Assembly: GCA_016098155.1 (NCBI GenBank)
Contig: JAAAJB010000144.1
Coordinates: 1-61,508 of the forward strand
Length of the DNA stretch: 61,508 nt
Direction: 5' to 3'
From: Actinomortierella ambigua
Taxonomy: Eukaryota > Mortierellomycota > Mortierellomycetes > Mortierellales > Mortierellaceae
A model generated the notes under the pieces. It was given only the letters and a program-made list of their open reading frames with translations, made no database searches and was not told where the DNA came from. A program made the translations under genes and the position numbers. Positions within the stretch are counted from its first letter, which is position 1. Each line of letters starts with the position of its first letter. This document shows positions 1 to 10,388 of this stretch, one piece after another.

Positions 1-56
<56 letters not shown>
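1..56. repeat. (GAAA)n / (GA)n microsatellite at contig start
   Basis: The first bases are a run of GAAA units that passes into a pure GA dinucleotide run ending near base 56. The contig starts inside the repeat, which suggests the assembly broke here. Confidence 0.95.
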
Positions 57-58
<2 letters not shown>

Positions 59-328
59 AGATTCGAGAGCAGCAGAAGAGGGAGGGAGAGTGAGGTGTTG
101 CTGAGCCTATCCTCTTCATCCTTACCACCTCACCTCCACCCACACACCCAGCACAGGGGGGCAGCCAAGCAGCGAGCGCAATATTATTATTCTCTTTTTC
201 CCATTGTTCCATAATTCACCCCCACCTCTCACCCTGCCCATCTCTTACCCTCTCTCCTCCCCTCCATCATAATCACTCCACCCTCCACCCCATCTCCCCT
301 TTAGACGTCTTTTGGTCCATGAGTCCTC
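57..328 (+). promoter_or_regulatory. upstream/5'-UTR region of the DIP2-like gene
   Basis: This stretch is pyrimidine-rich (many CT, CCACC and TCTC blocks) and contains no convincing gene. Such C/T-rich leaders are common upstream of fungal genes. The first in-frame ATG of the following gene is at 329. No clear TATA box is seen, and part of the promoter may lie beyond the contig start. Confidence 0.4.
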
Positions 329-1558
329 ATGGTACCCGCACTGCGACCCGACACATCCAACAACGCTGCTGCCGCCACCCTCCTCTCCTCCACGGCCCGC
401 CTTGACGCGTCGCCCATGCCCGCTACTACGGACGCCTCGTCGCCTTCCAACGTGGTCACCCAGAATAACAACAACTACCATCACCACCACCACCACCACC
501 ACAACAGTAGCACCACCACCAACGACAAGCAGGACGCTGCTGCTAGCTCATCCTCCAAACCTCCCCCTGGGAACTCTTCTTCACAGGGCAATCCTCCTCC
601 TTCATTTCCCAGCGTTGCCATCCCTCGTACCCTCACCACGACCGCATCCACCGATGCTCTCAATAACAAAGTAGGCTCGGCTCCCAGAGTTATGCCAGCA
701 TCAGAGCACCAGCATCACCAGGACCACCAGCACCCGATTGTAGTGGGTCCTGAAGTAGGGCCAAGTATCAGTCGTCCCCACAACGGGCCTCCTGCAGAGG
801 GTGAGGAGGTCAATGAGGGCCAAGACGAGGACAATGATATTGCCTCGGACGTTCAGGAACGGTCGCTGGGCGAGAATGACGACCAACAATCATTTCGTGA
901 GCAAGACGATGGAGGCCCCATCCAGGACCCAGTGGATGATCGGATGGACCACGTAGGGTCCGCTGCTGCTGCTGCTGTAGCGGCAGCAACCCTACAGCAA
1001 CAACAACAACAGCAACAGCAACAACAACAGCCTTTGGGGTCAGGAGGAGTCCAATCCACCGCTAGCGGGAAAGCTGCAGATGATTCGACGACGAGTCCTC
1101 AGGATGACCCAGGCGAGGAAGGATATCCACAAGAGTCGTACACTTCGCCACACCACGAGTGGGCAAGGGTGCTGCAGCGCCGCCTGAACAAGGGCTTGAC
1201 CGATGCTCAGCTACTCGCGCGGTCAAACAGCATGCTTGCCTCGCCGTCCATCATCGCCCAGTCGCTTACAAAGGCTATCCCACGTTTCCATCTTGGCAAG
1301 GACGGACAGCCGGGTAGCGGCTCCCAGGAACGACCTCACCAGACAGCAGAGGAGCTTTTTGACCGCCCCGCACCACTAGACCCATCACCTGTCCACTACC
1401 ACGAGCCGTCGAGGCGGGATGAGGCGTTTCCCAGCACGCTGGACGCTCTGGGAAGTCCAACCAGCCTACTTCTTTTTGCTCCACTGGATCCTGACCAGCT
1501 GTATGGCAAATCACCTTCGGCCGCTGCCCCACCGGCAGCAGCAGCAGCAGGAGCAGGA

Positions 1559-1598
<40 letters not shown>

Positions 1599-4500
1599 CA
1601 GGAGCAGCAGCAGCAGCCACTCAACCAGCACCAGCACCTGTTGCCGACGCATCATCTACTGCCGCAATTGCCCCTGCAATGGCGAAGCCAGCCGCTAACA
1701 CCTCCAAAAATGCTCCAGTGCCTGCCATAGCCCCAGCACCTGCGACGGCTACGACAGCAACCCTGCCAACCACCGATGCGGCCTTGGCACCTCCTCTTCA
1801 TCCTTCCATCCCTTCCAACCAGCATCCAACCGCATCGGCATCATCAGTATATAATAGCACTACACCGACGATCAATCCCATCGTCCAAGATACCCCTAGT
1901 GGTCCTCTTCTTGTTGCCCCCACTGTCGCCGTGCCTGCCCTTCAAATCACGTCAACAGAAGCCCCCACCTCGTCCGCACCGCCTGCGCTATCGGCCTCCA
2001 ATATCTTGGGCCCGCCAGTCGCCCTCGAGATCTCCCAGTCTCCCGAGCCATATGCAAAGTCGCCAATGGTGGCTCAGGCGATGGCAGTCTCAGGAACAAC
2101 TGGCGCAGCGGGATCAATGGGGGCATCCTCATTGCCTCCGCACTCGGGAACATCAACAACGGCAAAATCACAGGGACCAGCCAGCCACCCCACCAACTAT
2201 CCAACCTCGCATCTTACATATACCCCACAGACTCAGTACAAGGCTAATCCGAGCAAAAAGACTAGAGACGCTAGCATCTCAGAGCGGAAGCCTGTTTCAC
2301 ATTTGGACGAGGAAGACGGTGCAGCGGCAGGCCAGTTTTTTTCAGAGGGCAAGCCTTCCATGTTTAGGGATGATACTATTCTCCTATCCGATTCAGCAGG
2401 AACAGGACTCGCCACACCCATGGCGACGAGGCCCCGGGCTGGATCTGAGAGCCTAGTTTCTTCAAATGACAATAACGCTAAAGACTGGGCAAGGCAGACG
2501 ATGTCCGGATTCGCCGAGATCAATGTGGACGTGTCACTTTCGGTTGGACAGCCAGCCGTCCAGGCACTGACTCAGTCTCCGACACCTCAGGTTGCCAGAA
2601 TCATTCAGTCACCGTTTGAGGCAGATCAAGGTGATTCAGAACGACCAGCCACTGTACTTCGCGCAAACTCGTACCCTATCGAACGTTCCAGCTCTGTTCG
2701 CTGCCATCTTCAACCACCAGTAGCTTCGTACGCTGTTCTTGGAGCGCAATCTTTGATTGTAAGTTATTACAAGTGCAAATACTCTGAGCACAAGGAGCAT
2801 GTGGATGCTCTCAGGAATTGATTTCGTTTTATTTTGTCCAAACACTAATTTAGTCAATTTTTGACAAATAGGCCGACAACGTCGTCGCGCGTGAGCAAAC
2901 ACCTGGTGATGATCATACTGGCAGATCTCCGAGTCCTTATGGTGATCTAGCCCTTGGAGCAGCATTGGCGCAACAGGCATCGGCGGCAGTACCAGCACCA
3001 GTACCGGCACCAACACTAGCACTAGCACCAGCACCAGCATCAGCATTAGCACCGGCACCAACACCGGCAATAGCACCAGTACCGGTACCAGCACCAGGAC
3101 CAGCAGCACCCTTGCAGGGGTCTCTTACACTCCAACCTGGGAGTATGGTGGTCGCAGCAGCATCACAAGTCGCTTCAGTACCTGTCGTCTCGGTGCCCTT
3201 GTCACAAACACAGTTGTATCAAGGGTCTGCATACACACATCCTGCAACATTTGTTCACGCACCACTCATGCATGTTATTCCAGTGTCGGCATCGGTCCCA
3301 GCCATGGTACAGCCTTCTGTGCCAGCCGCTGCTGCTCCCTCTATTGCAGTCGCTTCCGCCCCAGCCGCATACACCCAGGGCCACCGACCTGAGCACCGGA
3401 CTGTAGGCAGTGTGTCGAGCTTGAAGGAGGTGAACCAACCGCTTACCGCGCACAACGCCTCTGCGACCGCCGATCGGCCGAGCATTGACAATCACTCAGG
3501 AGCACGTCGTCAAGGTATAAACAGGAGGGTCTTTGCAGTGATGTCTAGCTTTCCTTAGCATTCCAAGGAAGGGATTTTCTTATATCATACAACCTTTATA
3601 TTTCCTTCTTGTCTATGTACCTTTTATGCGAGTAGAGTATGCAGGAATGTCTCAATCTGCTCCTTCGTTGAACTCGGCCGGCTCAAATTCTGTTAGCGGA
3701 GCTCCTGGAGTGCCCTGGCTCCCTCATAGCCAGCCTCTCTTGCCCCCTAAATTGGACGTCAACTTGATCGATGTGCCAGCTCTGGCTGGGAAGCAGCTAC
3801 TTCCCATGAATCCACGCCCTCTGCCACCTCTCCCCGAGAGTCAAAAGTGCTTCCAGTTTGGCCATATTGCAAAGGCTATCCGCTTCTGGGGTCGTGCCCG
3901 TGCCAACGCCAGTGCATTTGCAGTAATGGACGGCAAGGGAGTCACGTGGGGATCATGGACCTGGGGCCATATCCTGGGAAAGGCGGAGATGATCGCCAAG
4001 AACATTTTGGAGAAGACCCAGCTCAAGCCTGGTGCTCGTGTGATCCTCATTTATCGTCTCTCAGAGATCCTTGAGTTTGTGGCAGCGCTGTATGGCGCTT
4101 TCCTCGCTGGCGTTGTCCCCGTGCTTCTCAACCAAACCCAAGAGTACTCTGAGATTAATTACGTCTTTGCTGCTACGCGATCCGAGCTGGTTTTAACTAC
4201 AGAGCAGTCGCACAAGATCCTTCACCAGGGCATGGGTACGAAGCGCGGACCCTCCTGGCCTCGATCGGTGTCTTGGTGGGCAACAGATAGTATGGGCACA
4301 TGGGCGCCCAAGGACAAGAAGGAGAAACGGCCATCTATTCGAGCACATGAGCTGGCTATTATTGAGTACACAAAGTCGGCAACTGGCGAGCTCAAAGGCG
4401 TTGCAACCAGTCACCGTAGCCTCTTATCTCAATGCCGAACACTTTTGCAGAGCTTTGCCTACCGGGTTCCTTCGTCCAGTCGCCCTCCAGGTGATTCGCA

Positions 4501-7500
4501 GAAGAACAGGACCCCAACCGGTGACAGTAACGAATCATCGCCCCTCTCACCATTATCTCCAGTCGATTATGTCTCTGGAGCTCAACCCTCATTGTCATCG
4601 AGTCGATCTGTAGCCCCGCCGGAGACCCTGGACCAGTGTGTTGTCGCTTCTTGGCTAGAGTCTCGCCAGCAGGTGGGATTGTGGCTCACAAGTATCATGG
4701 GCGCTTTCTGCGGCAACTTTACAGTGTTTATGGACAGTTCCATCACATCTCACCCCAACATTTATGTGGGGGCTCTTGGAGCTCTGAAAGGTATGCACTT
4801 CACTCTTAACAGTCGAGCATGCCATCCCCCAAGCACCGACCCTAAGGTTCAAGCTCATAGTACTGACATTCTCTAAAAAAAAATCTGATATAGCCAACAT
4901 CGCCTTTGGAGACTACCAGGGAATGCGGACATTACTCGGGAATCTCCGAAACAATCCACAATCAGTTTTGAGCGGCAATCCACCAAACTTGTCGAAGCTC
5001 CGAGCCTTCTATGCCCACACACAGACATGTTTTCCACGACTGAACATTGAGTTTCTGGAGGAATTACTTGGGCCACTTGGGATGTGCCAAAACGGCTTCA
5101 AGACGTCGTCTAGTATGGAGCAACCTACCGAGGATGATCCCACCTCAACAGAGTACGGTCGGAGCACCAAGGAAGATGCGGACGAAAACAGGGCAGCTAC
5201 TCCAACCGGGTCGTCATCAGTATTGGAGGAGATGGTTCTCCCACGAGGTGTGATTGCCTTTACCAGTTTGCCCGAGCATGGAGGACCAATCATTGGACTG
5301 AGGGATGAAATTGGCCCACCGGAAGGTATTGAGGCGTTTGACTTGCGCAAGAGATATCGCAAGTCGTCATTCCCTCTGCCAAGGTCGGGTCTTGCAAGCA
5401 GTGCTGGTGCTTCTGGCGCAAAAGCAGTTGCGGAACCACCACTGGTGAAGCTCAAAAGCAGCTCTACAAGTTCGATGACGCAATGTGTCTATCTGCTTCA
5501 TCGAGGTGCCCTCCGCGTCAACCGCATCGTCGTTCTCGCTACGGGTCAAGACGCACTACGACGTTCTGACGAGCCTGGTACCATTCTTGTGGGAGCCGTC
5601 GGATATCCGGTCGCCAAATGTAAGCTCTCGTACTTTCCCTGCTTTTCCTATGGTTTTGCTCACTCAAGGGTTGTAGTGGCTGATGAAATCCACGTTCTTT
5701 TTTATTTTTTTATGTCTAGCAACCATTCTTATTGTGGACCCTGAGACAATGGCGCTGTCATTACCGGACGAAGTAGGCGAAGTCTGGTTCAGTTCCTCGG
5801 GAATGCCGGCTGGATACTGGAATCTGTCCGAGCATACAAAGGAGGTGTTCCATGCAGAGCCTTTGATTGTGAGCGAGGAAACCATGGCTCCTGAGGTGTA
5901 CCGCCCGCCTGGATGCGACAAGATGCTGAGGACTGGATTGCTTGGCACGTTGATCGAAGGACGGCTGGTTCTTTTCGGCACATACAACGAGCGTTTGAAG
6001 CAAGATGCAGGCGACCCCATGAAGCCTCGTGGCTTGGAGTTTGAATTCCACCACGCGTCGGATGTCACCCATACACTTCGCTCGCGCGTTCGCAACGCTG
6101 GCGAGATGTGTGTTTTCTCGTGTATTGTCAACAAGGAACACCTGCCTGTGGTCTGCATAGAGATTGCCAAGGACCCATCTTGCACAAATCCAGGTGCTCG
6201 TGCCAAGGCTATCGCCCACACAGCCGCCGATATTCTGACTGACGTCAACGGACTAAGAACTTACTGTGTTGCAGTTTGGGAGCCCAATGAGCTGCCTCGA
6301 CTATTGAGCAATGGTCGCCGCGTCTTGGATCACGCACTCACCAAGCGGATGTTTGAACTTGGACGTATCCCTCATATGCTCCATCTTACGACATACACAG
6401 ATGGCGTTATCTTGAACCTTCCGCATGGCGACAACCCAATTGGTGGCGTATGGAGTTCAGGTATGAGAAAGCAGTTGTTCAAAGAAAGGCAGGACGATTA
6501 ATAACACGTTCATTCCCTGGCTAACTGTGATTTTGTTTTCTTAACCTTACTAGACTGTATTGCAAAGAGGCAGCAGCGTATGGGCGTTCCAGCACAACAC
6601 TTGCAGTTTGCATCCAACGTTGCAATCGAGGACCCCGTAGATGAGCGACTGAGTATGCCACTGAACAAGTTCCACAACATTACAGACGTCTTGATGTGGC
6701 GCACTATTGTTCAACCCGACGACGCCGCCTACATCGAGCTGGATCACCGCGGACGAGACCACAAGACAACATCGTTCAAAAAGCTGAACCACAAAGTGAC
6801 CGGCGTGGCAACCTACCTGGAAAAAAAGCACCAGCTCAAGGCAGGTGACCATGTCATCCTTTGGTTTTCCACGGCCATGGATCTGATTGTCACTCTGCAG
6901 GCGTGCTGGGTGATGGGCGTCATCGCCGTCCCGTTGCCCGCTCCTGGACTGTGGAATAACTCACTTGCGCTGCATGCCCATGCTGCGTCTGTGACCAACC
7001 TAGTCAACCTCGCAGCCGCTGCCGCACCATCTGGACCTGCGGCGGCTTCTGGTGCCCATCCTGCAGGACATGCCATCGACGAAGAACGGGCATCCATGCT
7101 ACAAGCCATGTTGCACGTTATGGATGAAGTGAAGATTAAGGCAGTCATTGGAAATAGCCACTCCGAGGATCTGTTCAAAGGAAGGGCGTTTGCTAACCAA
7201 CTGCGCGCCACTGCTCGACCTCAATCACCGTTGGCGACGACGTCCTTTGGCGAGATTGTCCTCCCGCCATTTGTCAACATCACCAAAGCCGGCAAGACTA
7301 CAAAGACACTTGGACTGCTTTCAGGGTTTATCCCACGGAAGGAATGGCTCGGATCATCGCACCCAGCCATGATCCTGTATGACTTGCATGCGCGTCCAGA
7401 GTCCAGTAGCTCCAGACGGCTCCTGAAACTCACCCACGAGGGTATGACTGCTTTGGCACGTAACCAAAAACTGCAGTCAAAGTTGACTACGGGGCAGCCT

Positions 7501-9777
7501 ATTTTGACGTGCTTGAGCGCCTTCAGTGGTCCTGGGTTTGCGCAGGCTTGTTTGACGGGTGTCTACAACGGATCACCGACTCTACTGATCCACCCTGGAG
7601 ATTTCCTGACCATGCCAACAATATGGATGGAGGCTATTGCAAGGCATAGTGGTACGTACTTTTGTGTTGCCCTATTGATCCTGTAGCCATGATGAAAGTC
7701 CCTGTCCCATAACGGCTTACATATCACCCCCATTCTTTCTATTCATTTTTATTTTATTTTATTTTATTTTGTTTTACTTGGTACAGTGCAACACGCTTCG
7801 CTCACCTACCCAATGGCGGAGCATTTGCTCTCAAGACTGGATGTCGCCTCAGGTCCCAATCCTTCCTTCTCACTCGAGTCGCTCAAGAATCTCATGATCA
7901 CATTTGATGGAAGGGCGATGAGGGAGCTCAACACTACAATCGCGACTCGCCTGTCAATGTTCAAATTTGCATCCTCCGCCATCAGCATGACATACGGCAC
8001 TCCGTTGGATCTCATGACATCTTCACGGGCTGGAACAGGCATTGGTCCCGTCCGGCTTCATGTCTCAACACGGCAGCTACGACATGGTATTATTCAGCCG
8101 ACGTCTGAGGGTGATGATCCAACAGGTATCTGGTTGGAGGATTCTGGTTCCATTAGCGCTCTTCACACGATCGCCATTGTTCATCCCGAAACCTTTGAAA
8201 TCTGTCCGGTCAACCAAGTGGGTGAAATCTGGATCTGTGCGGACTCGACGGTCAACCAGTTTTACGGACATACAGTCCAGGCTTCCATCAATGCAGGCAA
8301 CTACTCGTACCTGCCCTTCAATGCGTGCGCCAACAGTGACCAACGCGTGCGCTATGTCCGGACAGGAGACCTGGGATTTGTGTGGAATGCACAACTTTAC
8401 CACCTCCAGCAGCATCAAGGACAGCAGCCGCATGGAATCACGGGCCATCACCACCACCATCTCCAGCAGCTCTTCGTGCTGGGGTCAATGTCGTCTTCTT
8501 TCCAGGTGAACGGCCTTCTTCACTTTGCAACCGACATTGAGTCTACGGTGGAAAGTGCGCATGCCAACGTTGCTTCACAGGGCTGCGTCGCCTTCAGGAC
8601 GAACAAAGACAAGGTGGTTGTCGTGGTAAAGGTCCAGCATCAGGAGTCAGAACGACTACTACCCATGTACATTCCGTTGATGCATGCCATTCTGGAGCAG
8701 CATCAATTCCTACCCGATGCCATTGCACTTGTCGGCGACGAGGTGTCGACATCCCGTGGACTTTTGGATGGTTGCAAGCCCCGGATGCACCTTCAAACCC
8801 TGTACCAGTCCTCCAAGCTACCGATCCTCCACGAACATAACTGTCACGGGAGGTGGATGAGCCAGCATCATCACCAACACCAGGGCAGCTCCTTGGACAT
8901 GGGGTCGAGTGATGCTCACAATCATGCAGAGCACCATGGACAGAGCCAGCCGCACCCACCGACACATCCGCTACACCCTGCCATGCATCCCCCAGCTTCA
9001 CTTGATGAAACCGTCTACTATGGTCAGCAGGGACTTCACCATCTGGGCAATGATGGAAGCGGCATCCCACCAACGATGTCGCAGGCGACGGTCACAGGAG
9101 GCATGATGGCAGCTTCACCACGATTGGCGCCAGGTGTTCTCCTTGCACCTTTGACGGGATCGCATCACTTTCCAGCGCATTCGAGTGGCAACACAGTGCT
9201 TGCCGCTGCTACTGCACTGGCTGGAGGCATGCCTCCTACGATACTGTACACACCAACAGGGCGACCGACCTCGCTGATTCTTCCTTCGAATCTTCCACCC
9301 ATGACCACCGTTAGCGGAGGACCGAGCAGTGCTGGAGCCATTCCTTCGGGTGGCGCTGGAGGGTTACATTCCCACTACCCAAGTGCCTCGGGAGGTGGTG
9401 TTGGAGGTGTTCATCCTTTGCAATATGTGCACGGCTCGTTACCGCCACATTCACATCCACGGTCCATTAGTGCGTCGGGACGTGCAGGATCCTTGGAGGA
9501 CTTTAGTAGACCATCGGCAGGCAGCCAGTACATGTTGTATCATCACCAGCAACAACAGCAGCAACACCCACTGCAGCCCAATGGCGGTGGGCCTGTGAGC
9601 AACATCAACAACGCTAGCGGTGATGCGAGCAGTATCCACAGTCAAAAGAGCGGTCATGGAGGCAGCGGACAGTACGACAAGGACAACGGCAACAACAAGA
9701 AAGGCGCCGCGGTCAAAAACTTGGTCAAGGGCATGAATGCACGCATCACCGAGATGCGCAAAACAAGCTTGACGTGA
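329..9777 (+). CDS. DIP2: DIP2-type protein with tandem AMP-binding domains
   Basis: Seven exons join in frame: 329-2758, 2872-3514, 3645-4790, 4894-5619, 5720-6460, 6554-7651 and 7787-9777, giving about 2,924 aa. Residues 1 to about 1090 are low complexity (poly-His, poly-Gln, Ala/Gly, Pro/Ala). The first adenylate-forming domain starts near KCFQFGHIAKAIRFWGRA; it has a P-loop-like YTKSATGELKG motif and a TGLLG element. The second starts near residue 1930 (NKFHNITDVLMWR) and carries TGDLGF. From about 2620 the C-terminus is again His/Gln/Gly-rich. Two acyl-adenylate domains without a carrier domain are the layout of the Disco-interacting protein 2 family (yeast Cmr2, fission yeast Mug62, Cochliobolus CPS1), linked to lipid metabolism and stress. 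Substrate is unknown. The second P-loop is degenerate, so that domain may not be catalytic. The family normally has about 1,500-1,900 residues; the excess here is mostly low-complexity N-terminus. Confidence 0.88.
993..1033 (+). repeat. CAR/CAA repeat encoding polyglutamine
   Basis: An imperfect CAA/CAG run in the first DIP2 exon encodes about 12 consecutive glutamines and directly follows an Ala-rich GCT/GCA run. Confidence 0.85.
1533..1618 (+). repeat. GGAGCA hexanucleotide repeat in DIP2 exon 1
   Basis: GCA units pass into about ten GGAGCA hexamers and back to GCA. In frame this encodes alternating Ala-Gly and then poly-Ala. A period of 6 keeps the frame when units are gained or lost. Confidence 0.9.
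2974..3110 (+). repeat. imperfect CCAGCACCRGTA-type minisatellite in DIP2 exon 2
   Basis: Repeating CCAGCACC, CCGGTACC and ACACTAGC-type hexamer blocks encode a Pro-Ala/Val/Leu-Ala-Pro tract of about 45 residues in the second DIP2 exon. Confidence 0.85.
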
Positions 9778-9899
9778 GCTCACTCCCACCTGTTAACCTA
9801 CCACATCTATCCCTCGCTCTCTCTCACTCTATTTCTCTCTCTATTCTGTAACATACTCATCCCCCCCCTTCATCCCTCCCACTCTACAACATGCTACAC

Positions 9900-9905
9900 A
9901 ATAAA
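9900..9905 (+). terminator. AATAAA polyadenylation signal downstream of DIP2
   Basis: A consensus AATAAA lies about 120 bases after the DIP2 stop codon, following a C/T-rich stretch. It is the best candidate 3'-end signal in this spacer. Confidence 0.5.
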
Positions 9906-10164
9906 CTCGTTTGCCCCTATTATAATCACTGTTTCGCTTGAAGTAAGGTGGAGGAAGTGCTTGAACTTTGGTGTTGCTACCCCCCTCTCTCTCGCCCTCT
10001 TTTCTTTTTCTGCCTAAACGCGCGCTACATTGTTTCTTTCACCCTATCTCTTTGAAGTCTAGTCAGTCATGTTGCAGGCACGACCACGAATGAACGCCGC
10101 CTCACTTTGTGTCACCACACCGAAGCATGCCAAGACAAGGCACAGCAGAAAATCGACAACTTCA

Positions 10165-10176
10165 TGTCAATTGACA
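10165..10176. promoter_or_regulatory. palindrome TGTCAATTGACA, copy 1
   Basis: A perfect 12-bp palindrome made of two inverted TGTCA half-sites around AT. TGTCA is the core recognised by TALE-class homeodomain proteins; that link is inference. An identical copy lies 93 bases downstream. Confidence 0.45.
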
Positions 10177-10257
10177 ATTTTTGCCCCTCCCCTTGTATGC
10201 TGTGCCTAAATCTATGAGGGCTTAGCCATAGATAGTTCTGTACACAAACAAGGGACA

Positions 10258-10269
10258 TGTCAATTGACA
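10258..10269. promoter_or_regulatory. palindrome TGTCAATTGACA, copy 2
   Basis: Second exact copy, 26 bases upstream of the TTTAAATA element and 120 bases upstream of the F-box ATG. The two bases before the palindrome (CA) are also shared with copy 1. Confidence 0.45.
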
Positions 10270-10388
10270 CACTGAGCCCGAAGAGTTCAAAACGTTTAAA
10301 TACAACCCTTTTCTTCGTCCTATTGATCACCATCAAAGTCTTCTCTACAATACAAAAAAGACACTCTCTCCCTCTCCACTTGAACACA

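Larger units (their letters stand above)
9906..10388 (+). promoter_or_regulatory. upstream region of the first F-box gene
   Basis: No gene is seen. The stretch holds two identical 12-bp palindromes (10165-10176 and 10258-10269), a TTTAAATA element at 10295-10302 about 90 bases before the chosen ATG, and a C/T-rich leader. An in-frame ATG at 10257 lies upstream of the TATA-like element and inside the second palindrome, so it is an unlikely start. Confidence 0.5.

Noticed and set aside
1275..1655. Leu-rich 126-codon frame on the minus strand
   Set aside because: Its poly-Leu run is the antisense reading of the GGAGCA/GCA repeat in DIP2 exon 1.
10257..10388. Upstream ATG extending the first F-box protein by 44 residues
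   Set aside because: It lies inside a palindrome and upstream of a TATA-like element, and the added residues have no F-box character.
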